DNA of 64,000 bases from Roseiarcus sp963717215 (GTDB lineage Bacteria; Pseudomonadota; Alphaproteobacteria; Rhizobiales; Beijerinckiaceae), in NCBI GenBank assembly GCA_963717215.1, contig CAVQVS010000008.1, forward strand, positions 310,001 through 374,000. Direction: 5' to 3'. The notes below the pieces were generated by a model. The model was not told the DNA's origin. It did not search any database and saw only the letters and a program-made list of their open reading frames with translations. Positions 36,158-45,052 of the stretch are shown here, piece after piece. Both the position numbers and the translations under genes were made by a program. How positions within the stretch are numbered: position 1 is the first letter of the stretch; each line of letters begins with the position of its first letter.

Positions 36158-37174
36158 ATGTTCGAAACCACCGTCGCCGGCAGTTTACCCAAGCCCCTCT
36201 GGCTCGCCGAGCCGGAGAAACTCTGGCCCGCCTGGAAGCTCGAGGGCGACGCACTCGCTGTGGCTAAGATCGACGCCACCATTCTCGCTGTGAAGCGCCA
36301 GGAGGACGCCGGCATCGACATCGTGAGCGACGGCGAACAGGCGCGCATCCATTTCGTGCACGGCTTTCTCGCCAATCTCGACGGCATCGATTTCGCGCGC
36401 CGGCAGACGATCGGCATCCGCGCCGACCGCTACAAGGCCGAGGTCCCGACCGTGACCGGCCCGATCCGCCGCAAGGGGCCGGTGCACAGGCTCGAGGCCA
36501 GCGCCGCGCGCGCCCACACCAAGCGCAAGCTGAAATTCACTCTGCCCGGCCCGATGACCATCGCCGACACGATCGCTGACGAACATTATCGCGATCGCCC
36601 CGCCCTCGCCCACGCCTTCGCCGCGGCGCTCAACGAGGAAGCGCGCGAACTCGAAAAGCTCGGAATCGACGTGGTGCAATTCGACGAGCCCGCCTTCAAC
36701 GTCTACATGCGCGACGTCAAGGAATGGGGCGTCGCTGCGCTCGAGCGCGCCGCGCAGGGCCTTCGATGCAGGACCGCCGTCCACATCTGCTACGGCTACG
36801 GCATCAAGGCGAACAATGACTGGAAAGCGACGCTCGGCGAGCACTGGCGCCAATATGAAGAAACCTTCCCCGCGCTCGCGGCGAGCCGGATCGACCAGGT
36901 CTCGCTCGAGTGCCGCAATTCGCACGTGCCGATGGAGCTGATCGGCCTGCTCAAGGGCAAGGACGTGATGATCGGCTGCATCGACGTTGCGTCCAACGTC
37001 GTCGAGACGCCGCAGGAAGTGGCCGACACCATCCGAGCCGCGCTCGACTATGTCCAGCCGGAACGGCTCTACCCCTGCACCAATTGCGGCATGGCGCCGA
37101 TGTCATCGGAGATCGCCTACGCCAAGCTCGCGTCCCTCGCGGCGGGGGCGGAGCTTGCGCGCAAGGCTGTGTAG
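36158..37174 (+). CDS. Core methionine synthase (MetE C-terminal-like, cobalamin-independent)
   Basis: A 338-residue single-domain protein equal to the C-terminal catalytic half of MetE. It starts ETTVAGSLPKP, has the zinc-binding His in HICYGYG, the IDVVQFDEPAF strand and the zinc Cys in LYPCTNCGM. It lacks the N-terminal MetE domain that helps bind folate. Small core-MetE proteins in other bacteria make methionine from homocysteine using methyl donors other than methyltetrahydrofolate; some work with a DUF1852 partner, which is not visible here. Methyl transfer to homocysteine is supported by the zinc site; the donor is unknown. Confidence 0.85.
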   Translation: MFETTVAGSLPKPLWLAEPEKLWPAWKLEGDALAVAKIDATILAVKRQEDAGIDIVSDGEQARIHFVHGFLANLDGIDFARRQTIGIRADRYKAEVPTVTGPIRRKGPVHRLEASAARAHTKRKLKFTLPGPMTIADTIADEHYRDRPALAHAFAAALNEEARELEKLGIDVVQFDEPAFNVYMRDVKEWGVAALERAAQGLRCRTAVHICYGYGIKANNDWKATLGEHWRQYEETFPALAASRIDQVSLECRNSHVPMELIGLLKGKDVMIGCIDVASNVVETPQEVADTIRAALDYVQPERLYPCTNCGMAPMSSEIAYAKLASLAAGAELARKAV

Positions 37175-37639
37175 GCGGCCCTTCCAAGCCATGCCCCCAT
37201 CCGGCAAATCCGCGCATCAAAACAAGAGTCGTTATTCAACGCTTGAAGATCGTCGGCGCGTCAACCGGCGAGAAGTCGGTTGTGCTCAGGACATCCTGAA
37301 CGACAACGCTTAGGTCGCTCTCTATGGGTAACCAGGGGAGCGGAAAGCGCTCCCAGCGCTACATCTTCTCGAACTCGTAGAAGGCTTCGGCCGCATCGTA
37401 ACACGGCAACCCCTTCCTCGGCGCGAACCTTTCTAACAGGGACTCGCCGCTCTCTGCAGCGACGTTTTCAAGCGATTTGATACAACGTTCGGACGAGTTC
37501 GTTTGTGGAATGGGCCGTGCGGCATCGCTCAGCTGAATCACGGGGCATTTCGGATGACCTCAGGATTGACAAACGAACCATATAGTCAACTATTCGAACA
37601 AGCCGACCAAAGACTAGAAAAAATGGGAGGAACAAGCCG
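37175..37639. other. Intergenic region, no gene seen apart from a promoter
   Basis: About 465 bases between the core methionine synthase and the tannase-like remnant. Short readings here (for example the minus-strand 37359-37541) have no family features. The last ~75 bases contain the promoter/operator candidate described separately and a GGGAGG ribosome binding site at 37625-37630 in front of the ATG at 37640. Confidence 0.5.
37566..37594 (+). promoter_or_regulatory. Candidate promoter overlapping a GntR/FadR-like palindrome
   Basis: TTGACA at 37566-37571 is a perfect -35 box; 17 nt later ACTATT (37589-37594) is a weak -10. Overlapping it is the palindrome ATAGTCAACTAT (37582-37593), with arms ATAGT/ACTAT and a GTnnAC core as in GntR/FadR-type operators. 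It faces the tannase remnant and the quinate/shikimate genes. No regulator gene of this family lies in the window, so the regulator assignment is inference. Confidence 0.4.
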
Positions 37640-38056
37640 ATGTCATTCGAGCTTCGTTCGTGGGCCTCCGGACGGATTGGGCGCATTGTGGTGGGCCTGC
37701 TCCCCTTACCGACGTTTGGCGCGAGCCCATCCCCGCGACCGATCGTCAAGCCGGCTTGCGCCGACGTCATGAAACTCGATCTGAGCGACCTCAAAGAGGC
37801 GCCGACCAAGCTCGAAACCGCCACTGTCGTCACTGAGGGCGTGCCGGCGCCGTATTGTCTCGTGTCCGGCTATGCGGCGCGGAGCGTTGCTTTCCAGGTC
37901 CGCTTGCTGACGGAGATCTGGTCGCAGCGGATGGGGATATGGCTGCGGCGGGTATTGCAGCGGCCTGCTCTCGCTATCCGTAAGCGCCCCTTCCGCCTCG
38001 ACGCGGCGTCAGCGATGAGGTGCTGTGGGCCGGTTCCGTGCGCTACAGACTGGTGA
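37640..38056 (+). pseudogene. Tannase/feruloyl esterase family remnant (N-terminal fragment, frameshifted)
   Basis: The reading begins after a good GGGAGG site with a hydrophobic lead. It then matches the start of tannase/feruloyl esterases: CADVMKLDLSDLKEAPTKLETA..., APYCLVSGYAARSVAFQVRLLTEIWSQRM. Right there the frame breaks: the expected glycine/cysteine motif GYGCGGYCSGL is read from the other frame at about 37935-37967. Nothing of the catalytic alpha/beta-hydrolase core follows; QuiC starts ~200 nt later. The gene is therefore both frameshifted and truncated (the family is ~500-550 residues). Such esterases release quinate or gallate from plant phenolic esters, which fits the downstream genes. 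Confidence 0.7.
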
Positions 38057-38164
38057 GCGGATGAGGTGCGAAGAGGATGGGCGCGCGTCCTCAGGCGCCG
38101 CTAACTTTATCGGCGAAGACGCGAGCGCGGCGCGCTCTCGAGCCGCGCATAAAGGGAGTTGTCG

Positions 38165-40063
38165 ATGCTCAGATGGTCGATCGCCTCGGTATGCATGGGC
38201 GGCGCGCTCGAGGACAAATTCGCCTCCGCGGCGAAGGCGGGCTTTCGCGCGGTCGAGATCTTTGAAAACGATCTGACCTTCTTTCGCGGCAAGCCACGCG
38301 ACGCGCGGTTGCTCGCGGCCGATCTCGGGCTTGCCATCATCGCCCTCCAGCCGCTGCGTGACTTCGAGGCGATGCCCGGGCCCACGAGGGCTAGGAACTT
38401 CGAGCGGGCCGCCAGGAAGCTTGACCTCATGGACGAACTCGGTACGCGCCTGCTGTGCGTGTGCTCCAATGTGTCTCCCGATGCGGTCGACAGCACCTCG
38501 CGTGCGGCCGAGGACCTTGCGGAACTCGCGGAACTCGCCCGTCAGCGCGGTATGCGGATTGGCTACGAGGCGCTTGCCTGGGGCCGCTGGGTTAAGGACT
38601 GGACCGCCGCCTGGGAGATCGTCCGCGCTGCCGACCGCGACAATCTCGAAATCGTACTCGACAGCTTTCATATCTGCGTCCGAGACAATCCGATTGAACC
38701 GATCGCCTCTCTGCCGGCTGAGAAGATCGCCCTTGTGCAGGTGGCCGACGCGCCGGCGCTCGTTATGGACCCGTTGTCGCTGAGCCGGCACTATCGCTGC
38801 TATCCTGGCCAAGGCGACTTCCCGATCGTGGACTATCTCGACGCGGTCACCCGCTCCGGCTATCGCGGCCCGCTCTCGCTCGAAATCTTCAACGACCAGT
38901 TCCGCGGTGCGTCCGCTGCTGCGATCGCGATCGACGGCATGCGTTCGCTGCGCGCCGTGGGCGAGAAGCTCGCGGCGAGTCGCGCCGCCCGTGGCTTGGC
39001 GCCGCTCGCCGACCTGCCGCCATTGCCGCCATCGCCCGCCGTGGAAAGGGCCGAATTCATCGAGTTCGCGGCGGGTGACGCGGCCGCTGGCGAATTGACC
39101 GCGCTTATCGAGGGGCTCGGCTTCCGCTGCGTGGGCCGACATCGCTCGAAGGACGTCGATCTTTTTTCGCAGGGCGCGATCAACCTCATCGTCAACCGGG
39201 AGCGAGAGGGCTTCGCCCATTCGTTTTCGCTCCTGCACGGCCCCGCGGTGTGCGCGATCGCACTCAAGGTCGATTCGGTCGATAAGGCGCTGGAGCGGGC
39301 AAGTGCGCTCGAGTGTCAGAGCTACCTCGGCAAGATCGGAGTTGGAGAAGCGACCGTCCCCGCCGTCGCCGGGGTTGAGGGCAGTCTCATTTACTTCGTC
39401 GGCTCAAGCGACCTGGCGTGGCGTGGCGATTTCGTCCCTGTAGCGCTGCTCGGCTCAGAGGGGCGTTTGCGCGAGATCGATCATCTGTCCAACGTTGTGC
39501 GGCGCGGCGAATTTCTGAGCTGGTCGCTGTTCTATGACGCTGTGCTCGGTCTCGAGCCGCAACCACAGGTCGAGATCGCCGACCCGCACGGCGCGTTTTT
39601 CAGCCGGCTGCTGCGGAGTCCGAATGGAGAATTGCGCCTCGCGCTCAACGTCGGTGAGGGCGGCGCAACTGGCGTCTCCCGGTTCCTCGACGCTTTCGGC
39701 GGCGGCGGCTTCCAGCAGATCGCGCTTTCGACGGATGACATCTTCGCCGCCGCGGAAGCGGCGAAGGCCAGCGGCGTCGCCTTCCTGCCGATACCGGACA
39801 ATTACTACGACGATCTCTCTACCCGATTCGAGATCCCCGCCGATCAACTCGCCCGCATGCGCGCGCTCGGCATACTTTATGACCGCGTCAAGGACGGAGA
39901 GTTCTTTCACATCTACACGCGCACTTTCCAGAACCGCTTTTTCTTCGAGATTGTAGAGCGCCACAACTACGACCTGTTCGGCGCCGCCAACACGCCCGTC
40001 CGCCTCGCAGCGCAGGCTGGGCTGGCTGACGCGGACAAACGCGCGGAGATCGAGTTCGAATGA
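38165..40063 (+). CDS. quiC: 3-dehydroshikimate dehydratase QuiC, fused to an HPPD-like domain
   Basis: A ~632-residue two-domain protein. Residues ~1-280 form a sugar-phosphate isomerase-like TIM barrel with metal ligands in GYEALAWGRW, VLDSFHICVRD and LSLEIFNDQFR, as in 3-dehydroshikimate dehydratases, which yield protocatechuate. Residues ~300-630 are a vicinal-oxygen-chelate domain like 4-hydroxyphenylpyruvate dioxygenase. It keeps IDHLSNVV and FFFEIVERHNY but reads FQQIALS where HPPD has QHIA, so one iron-ligand His is Gln. The ATG at 38165 follows GGGAG by 6 nt. It leads a run with a shikimate/quinate dehydrogenase and an MHS transporter, defining a quinate/shikimate catabolic operon. 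Confidence 0.87.
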   Translation: MLRWSIASVCMGGALEDKFASAAKAGFRAVEIFENDLTFFRGKPRDARLLAADLGLAIIALQPLRDFEAMPGPTRARNFERAARKLDLMDELGTRLLCVCSNVSPDAVDSTSRAAEDLAELAELARQRGMRIGYEALAWGRWVKDWTAAWEIVRAADRDNLEIVLDSFHICVRDNPIEPIASLPAEKIALVQVADAPALVMDPLSLSRHYRCYPGQGDFPIVDYLDAVTRSGYRGPLSLEIFNDQFRGASAAAIAIDGMRSLRAVGEKLAASRAARGLAPLADLPPLPPSPAVERAEFIEFAAGDAAAGELTALIEGLGFRCVGRHRSKDVDLFSQGAINLIVNREREGFAHSFSLLHGPAVCAIALKVDSVDKALERASALECQSYLGKIGVGEATVPAVAGVEGSLIYFVGSSDLAWRGDFVPVALLGSEGRLREIDHLSNVVRRGEFLSWSLFYDAVLGLEPQPQVEIADPHGAFFSRLLRSPNGELRLALNVGEGGATGVSRFLDAFGGGGFQQIALSTDDIFAAAEAAKASGVAFLPIPDNYYDDLSTRFEIPADQLARMRALGILYDRVKDGEFFHIYTRTFQNRFFFEIVERHNYDLFGAANTPVRLAAQAGLADADKRAEIEFE

Positions 40064-40118
40064 ACATTGAGCCTTACGCGTCGGTGCTTCCGAGCCCATT
40101 AATGAGGACTGGACGGAG

Positions 40119-40952
40119 ATGCTGAACGGGGACACGAGGCTTATCGCTCATCTCGGCTATCCCACGACGACGTTCAAGTCGCCGATGATCTACAACCCGT
40201 GGTTTGCGAAGCACGGGATAAACGCCGCCGTCGTGCCGCTGGGCGTTCGTGCCGAAAACTTCGGCGACGCGTTTCCGGAAATCTGCCAGTTTTCGAACTT
40301 TCATGGCGCGTTGATCACCATGCCACATAAGGTCTCTGTAATCGCTTTCCTCGACAACGTGTCTACTGCGGTCAAGATCGCGGGCTCCTGCAACGCTGTT
40401 CGTCGAGATCGCGAGGGCCGTCTCATCGGCGACATGTTCGACGGTGAAGGTTTCGTCCGTGGCGCGGCGCGCCGCGGCCGCTCGCTGGAGGGCAACAAGG
40501 TTCTTGTCGTCGGGTCCGGCGGAGTTGGCTCGGCGATCGCGGCCTCGTCGGCGGCCGCAGGCGCGGCCGAGATCGCCCTTTACGACCTGAGCCAAGCCGC
40601 GATGGAGGCGCTCGCGGACCGGCTAGGGCAAAATTATCCCAAACTCAAGGTTACGACTGGATCGAACGACCCGAATGGGTTCGACGTCGTCATCAACGCG
40701 ACGCCGCTCGGCATGAAGCCCGGTGATCCGATGCCCGTCGACGTTTCGCGACTTTCGCCCTCGACCTATGTCGGCGAAGTGGTGATGAAGCAGGAGATGA
40801 CCGCCTTTCTCGCCGCGGCGCGGGCGAATGGCTGTGAGATCCAGATTGGAATCGACATGCTGTTCGAGCAGATTCCCGCCTACCTCGAGTTCTTCGGCTT
40901 CCCCTCAACGACCCCTTCGGAGCTAAGAGAGGTCGCCGAGATCGACTATTAG
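40119..40952 (+). CDS. Shikimate/quinate dehydrogenase (AroE/YdiB family)
   Basis: A 277-residue shikimate dehydrogenase-family protein. It has the catalytic Lys in ITMPHKVSV, the Asp in GDMFDGEGF (replacing the common NTDG), the Rossmann motif VGSGGVGSAIAASSAAAGA, and the NATPLGMKPGD strand. The substrate site TTFKSPMIYN departs from the SxS motif of biosynthetic AroE. That departure and its place between quiC and an MHS transporter suggest a catabolic shikimate/quinate dehydrogenase giving 3-dehydroshikimate or 3-dehydroquinate rather than the biosynthetic AroE. Cofactor preference cannot be told. The gap to quiC is 55 nt. Confidence 0.87.
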   Translation: MLNGDTRLIAHLGYPTTTFKSPMIYNPWFAKHGINAAVVPLGVRAENFGDAFPEICQFSNFHGALITMPHKVSVIAFLDNVSTAVKIAGSCNAVRRDREGRLIGDMFDGEGFVRGAARRGRSLEGNKVLVVGSGGVGSAIAASSAAAGAAEIALYDLSQAAMEALADRLGQNYPKLKVTTGSNDPNGFDVVINATPLGMKPGDPMPVDVSRLSPSTYVGEVVMKQEMTAFLAAARANGCEIQIGIDMLFEQIPAYLEFFGFPSTTPSELREVAEIDY

Positions 40953-40984
40953 AAAGGGCGATAACTAAAAACAGGGAGGAACTG

Positions 40985-42376
40985 ATGACCGCAGCGATCG
41001 CGCACGAGCCACGCGGGCGGCGCCAGACCAAGATTGCAGCCGCCAGCGGCTGGATTGGATCGGCGCTCGAATATTATGACTTCTTCGTCTATGCGACCGC
41101 CGCTTCGCTTGTGTTTCCGCAAATCTTTTTCCCGTCCACAAATCCCACGGTCGCGATCGTAGCCTCTCTGGCGACCTACGGAGTCGGATATGTCGCGAGA
41201 CCGATCGGGGCGTGCGTGCTCGGCCATTGGGGCGATACTCACGGCCGCAAGAACGTACTCCTTCTCTGCCTTGTCCTCATGGGCCTCTCGACGATGGCGG
41301 TTGGTTTGATTCCGACCTATCAGCGCGTCGGGATCTGGGCGCCGATCCTGCTCGTAGTCCTTCGCCTGATTCAGGGGTTCGCGGTCGCGGGTGAGATCTC
41401 CGGGGCGAGTTCGATGATTCTCGAACACTCGCCGTTCGGGCGGCGCGGCTATTTCGCGAGCTTCACCCTGCAAGGCGTCCAAGCGGGGCAGATCATGGCG
41501 GCGGCGGTTTTTCTCCCTCTGAGCTACGGGCTCTCGAATGATGCGTTCATCGCGTGGGGCTGGCGCGTCCCGTTCCTGCTCAGTGTGCTGGTGCTGGTCG
41601 CTGGCTACATCATTCGGCGCGAGGTCGACGAGACGCCCGCGTTCACCGAAGAGCGGGGGCACGGCGATGTGCCGAAGGCGCCGGTCCTCGACGCGCTGAC
41701 CAACCATTGGCCGGACATGCTGCGCATCGTGTGCATGGCGCTGATGAACGTCATTCCGGTGGTCGCCACGATCTTCGGAGCCGCCTACGCGGTGCAGCCA
41801 GCCTATGGCGTCGGCATGGACAAAACCGTCTATCTCTGGATCCCGGTCATCGGCAACATTGTCGCCGTCGTTGTGATCCCGTTCGTGGGCGACCTCTCCG
41901 ACCGGATTGGCCGGCGGACGCCGATCATTGTCGGCTCGATTGCAGCGGGCCTCATGACCTTTGTCTATCTTTATGCGATCAGCATCAAAAACGTGCCACT
42001 CGCGTTCGTCCTCTCGATTCTGATGTGGGGTGTCGTCTACCAAGGATATAACGCGGTTTATCCGAGCTTCTATCCCGAGCTCTTTCCGACCCGGGCCCGG
42101 GTCTCCGGCATGGCCATTTCCCAGAACATTGGCACGATGCTGACGGCCTTGTTGCCGGCGGTCTTCGCCGCAGCCGCGCCTCCAGGCTCCGCCAACGTGC
42201 CAATGACGGTGGGCGCCTTGGCCTTCGGCGTCACGGTGATCGCCGCCGTAGCGTGCTGGAGCGCGCGCGAAACCTATCGCGTCCATCTCAACGACCTTGG
42301 CGAGCCGGGCGCGCCGCCGGTCGAAAGAGCCGAGTACGACCGGTTGCGCCAGCAAAGCATTGCTTCGCTCACGTGA
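40985..42376 (+). CDS. MFS transporter, metabolite:H+ symporter (MHS) family, probable shikimate/quinate uptake
   Basis: A 463-residue membrane protein with 12 predicted helices. It has the MHS hallmarks: AASGWIGSALEYYDFFVYATAASLVF at the start, RPIGACVLGHWGDTHGRKNVL in the first cytoplasmic loop, and LIQGFAVAGEISGASSMILEH. The family contains ShiA (shikimate) and other organic-acid:proton symporters. It follows the dehydrogenase by 32 nt, with AGGGAGGAACTG in front of the ATG. Its partners make shikimate, quinate or a related hydroaromatic acid the most likely substrate (inference). Confidence 0.88.
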   Translation: MTAAIAHEPRGRRQTKIAAASGWIGSALEYYDFFVYATAASLVFPQIFFPSTNPTVAIVASLATYGVGYVARPIGACVLGHWGDTHGRKNVLLLCLVLMGLSTMAVGLIPTYQRVGIWAPILLVVLRLIQGFAVAGEISGASSMILEHSPFGRRGYFASFTLQGVQAGQIMAAAVFLPLSYGLSNDAFIAWGWRVPFLLSVLVLVAGYIIRREVDETPAFTEERGHGDVPKAPVLDALTNHWPDMLRIVCMALMNVIPVVATIFGAAYAVQPAYGVGMDKTVYLWIPVIGNIVAVVVIPFVGDLSDRIGRRTPIIVGSIAAGLMTFVYLYAISIKNVPLAFVLSILMWGVVYQGYNAVYPSFYPELFPTRARVSGMAISQNIGTMLTALLPAVFAAAAPPGSANVPMTVGALAFGVTVIAAVACWSARETYRVHLNDLGEPGAPPVERAEYDRLRQQSIASLT

Positions 42377-42524
42377 CAGGGCCTGTAGAGCTAGGAAAGA
42401 GAAACCAAACTGTATGCCGCGTTCGCGCTTTGGTTAGGGCCGAACGTGAGCGCGTGCGTTTCATGGTCGATTGCAGGCCGCCTAAAGTGCGCAACGTCCG
42501 GTGTACGCCGATAGCAGCCCTCCG

Positions 42525-43730
42525 CTATCCGTGCGGGTTCAACTCGGATGCATTGATCGACACCTTGCGCATCGCGAACGCGATCGGCAACGCAGCCGCG
42601 CAAAGCAGCGCCATGAACCAGAACGCTCGCGGGCCGAATGCCCCGTAGAGCGGACCGGACACCAGGGTCATCACGGCGGTCATCGTGCCGACAGCGAGGC
42701 CGCCATAGATTCCCTGAGCTGTCGCTGCCAGGGCCGGCGGGACAACCACAGACAGCATCTGCATGCAGGCCAGATGCAATAGGGCGAATGTCAGACCATG
42801 CAGCGGCTCCACGAGCACCATCGCCGGGAGCCAAGCGGTGACAGCGGTGACGCTCCAGCGGACCACGCCTGCGCTGGCCGCCAGCGCAGCGGCGCCGGCC
42901 GGCCCAAGCCGCTTGAGCAGCATTGGACCCGCCACCACGAAAACGACAACCTCCGCCAGGACCCCCTCGGACCACAATAGCCCCGCGGCGCCCGGTCCAA
43001 TGCCTCCATCCTCCCAGCGCAACACTTCAAAGCCATCGTGCAGCGCGTGGCTGCTCATAACCAAGGCCGCCAGCGCCATCAGAGGCAAGAAGCCAGGCGC
43101 CGCAAGCAAGGCGCGGACGTTGGCCTGCCGTGGCGCGGAGGGCCGATCCAGCGCATTTCGGGGTAGCCAGAGCGCCGTTACAGCGGCGAGCGCAAGCAGC
43201 GTCCCGTTCATCCAGACGATAGCGCCGAAGCTCGTCGCGGCGACGACCTGACCCGCGCTCACGGAGCCCACGATAAACGCGGCCGACGCCCCGCCGCGCA
43301 CCCACCCGTATTGAAACCGGCCTGGCGCGGCAGCGAGGGTCATCGCGTCGGCAATCGGCACAATGGGCGCCAGAGCCGAAGCGTGCGCGACACTGACAAT
43401 GAGGTAGATCGCAAACCCAGCCGGAAGACCGTAGCCGAACGCGATCGCAGCAGCCATGGCGAGCAACACGGCAAGGGTCTGCTTGTGCGCGCCAAGCCGA
43501 TCTGCGAGGCGCGAAACAACCGGGCCGGTGATCAGTCGGATAGCGGTTCCCGCCGCCAGCACCGCGCCGATCTCAGAGGGGCCAAGCCCGCGCGCATGAA
43601 GGAGCGCAGGCAGAAATGGGGACGCGACCCCGAAAGCCGCGAACATCGTGCCGTAGAGAAGCAGAAAGCGATCGAACGACCCAAGCTTTGTTCGGGTTTC
43701 GGCTAACGACCATCGTGACGGAAGGCTCAT
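42525..43730 (-). CDS. MFS transporter (MFS_1-like, HcaT/nucleoside-permease-type)
   Basis: A 401-residue protein with about 12 hydrophobic segments. FDRFLLLYGTMFAAFGVASPFLPALLHARGLGPSEIGAVLA at the start is typical of the PF12832-type MFS proteins that include the phenylpropionate permease HcaT. The start at 43730 is used because AGGAAAGC lies just before it; a reading from 43841 adds a 37-residue unrelated lead. It converges with the MHS transporter gene. The substrate is unknown; an aromatic acid is possible but only by weak family analogy. Confidence 0.82.
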   Translation of the reverse strand: MSLPSRWSLAETRTKLGSFDRFLLLYGTMFAAFGVASPFLPALLHARGLGPSEIGAVLAAGTAIRLITGPVVSRLADRLGAHKQTLAVLLAMAAAIAFGYGLPAGFAIYLIVSVAHASALAPIVPIADAMTLAAAPGRFQYGWVRGGASAAFIVGSVSAGQVVAATSFGAIVWMNGTLLALAAVTALWLPRNALDRPSAPRQANVRALLAAPGFLPLMALAALVMSSHALHDGFEVLRWEDGGIGPGAAGLLWSEGVLAEVVVFVVAGPMLLKRLGPAGAAALAASAGVVRWSVTAVTAWLPAMVLVEPLHGLTFALLHLACMQMLSVVVPPALAATAQGIYGGLAVGTMTAVMTLVSGPLYGAFGPRAFWFMALLCAAALPIAFAMRKVSINASELNPHG

Positions 43731-44044
43731 GCTTTCCTGACATCCTTGCCCACCCGCTCGGGTAACGCTTGGCGAGCGGATGTGGCCGGCGACACCAGAC
43801 ATCATGGCGTCGATAAGCTTTCTACGATCGCTGGTCAGCACCGCTCGACGGGCGCCTGTTTGTTCGCCGAGCCTCGGGGACGCTCGGGGCCACGCACTTT
43901 TTTCGCCACACCCCGTTAGATAATAATCATTTGATATTTAACCGAAATCGAGCCGCCAGAAAAAGCTCCGGGCGTTGGTGGCAAGCGTTTATCCGAGCGA
44001 CTTCGTCGAGCGAGGAATGATCACCCGTCGAAATAATGATCGAT
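43731..44044. other. Intergenic region upstream of the MFS gene and next to tRNA-Thr
   Basis: About 314 bases with no gene. The centre (43915-43945) is A/T-rich (TTAGATAATAATCATTTGATATTTAACC) and may hold the minus-strand promoter of the MFS gene or the end of the tRNA transcript. No terminator hairpin is evident. Confidence 0.4.
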
Positions 44045-44121
44045 TGGTGCCGCAAGAGGGATTTCGAACCCCCGACCCCATCATTACGAATGATGTGCTC
44101 TACCAGCTGAGCTATTGCGGC
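44045..44121 (-). tRNA. tRNA-Thr (anticodon CGT)
   Basis: The minus strand folds as a cloverleaf. The acceptor GCCGCAA pairs with TTGCGGC followed by A and an encoded CCA. The D arm reads AGCTCAGCTGGTAGAGC. The anticodon stem CATCA/TGATG encloses loop TTCGTAA with anticodon CGT. The T arm reads CGGGGGTTCGAAATCCCTC. All invariant positions are present. CGT decodes ACG threonine codons, which are common in this GC-rich genome. Confidence 0.95.
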
Positions 44122-44308
44122 CCCGTCGAATGACGCCAGGCTGGCGCCGGGTGCGAACGGCGCCGCTGTCTATGCCAGTTTTCACCATCTTGGCAATACG
44201 CGCCACGGCGACGGGCGCGCGGGCCAGCTAGGAACGCGCCTCGATGTCGCCTAGAAAGCCGCGCGGCCTCTGACGGCCGCGGAAAACAGAACCGAAGGAG
44301 CGGCCCCC

Positions 44309-45052
44309 ATGGCGGGACGATTGGCGGGTAAGGTGGCGTTGTTGACGGCGGCGGCGGCGGGCATCGGGCGCGGGACGGCCGAAGCCTTCGCGCGCGAGGG
44401 CGCACGCGTCATCGCGACGGACATCGACGTCGCCGGCCTTGCAGGCCTCGACGCCGACAAGCGCAAGCTCGACGTCCGCTCGAGCGAAGCGGTCGAAGCG
44501 CTCGCGCGCGAGGTCGGACCCATTGACGTCCTCTTTAATTGCGCCGGCTTCGTTCACCACGGAACAGTCCTCACCACGTCCGACGCCGACTGGGACTTTT
44601 CGTTCGACCTCAACGTCAAGTCGATGCACCGCACGATCCGCGCCTTTCTGCCCGGCATGCTGGAGAAGGGCGGGGGGTCGATCGTCAACATCGCCTCCGG
44701 AGCCTCCTCGGTGCGTGGCATCCCCAACCGCTACGTCTATGGCGCCTCGAAGGCCGCGGTGATCGGCCTCACCAAGTCGGTTGCGGCCGACTTCATCCGC
44801 AAAGGCGTTCGCTGCAACGCCATCTGCCCCGGCACGATCGAGAGCCCCTCGCTCGACGGCCGGATCGACACGCTGAGCAAGACAAGCGGCCAATCGCTCG
44901 ACGCGGTCCGTCAGGCATTCATCGACCGCCAGCCGATGGGACGGCTCGGCAAGCCGGAGGAGATCGCCGCGATGGCCGTCTATCTCGCCTCCGACGAGAG
45001 CGCCTTCGCCACGGGCCAAGCCTTCATTGTCGACGGCGGGTTTGCAATGTAG
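44309..45052 (+). CDS. SDR family oxidoreductase (DHRS6/2-keto-3-deoxy-L-fuconate dehydrogenase-like)
   Basis: A 247-residue classical short-chain dehydrogenase. The cofactor motif is TAAAAGIGRG, in which the usual TGxxxGIG has lost the first glycine (T-A-A-A-A-G-I-G). NCAG appears as FNCAGFV, the catalytic Ser is in NIASGASS and YxxxK in YGASK. The C-terminal FIVDGGFAM is standard. ATDIDVAGL after strand 2 favours NAD(H). Sequence features such as SSVRGIPNRYVYGASKAAVIGLTKSVAADFI match the DHRS6/L-fucose-pathway dehydrogenases. It stands alone downstream of the tRNA gene with no sugar operon around it. Confidence 0.87.
   Translation: MAGRLAGKVALLTAAAAGIGRGTAEAFAREGARVIATDIDVAGLAGLDADKRKLDVRSSEAVEALAREVGPIDVLFNCAGFVHHGTVLTTSDADWDFSFDLNVKSMHRTIRAFLPGMLEKGGGSIVNIASGASSVRGIPNRYVYGASKAAVIGLTKSVAADFIRKGVRCNAICPGTIESPSLDGRIDTLSKTSGQSLDAVRQAFIDRQPMGRLGKPEEIAAMAVYLASDESAFATGQAFIVDGGFAM

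Noticed and set aside
36130..36160. SAM riboswitch in front of the core methionine synthase
   Set aside because: The start codon follows the stop of the aldo/keto reductase by 6 nt, leaving no leader; no riboswitch elements were seen upstream of mtnA either.
38009..39238. 409-codon minus-strand reading opposite quiC
   Set aside because: Shadow of the dehydratase barrel; composition typical of antisense GC-rich DNA.
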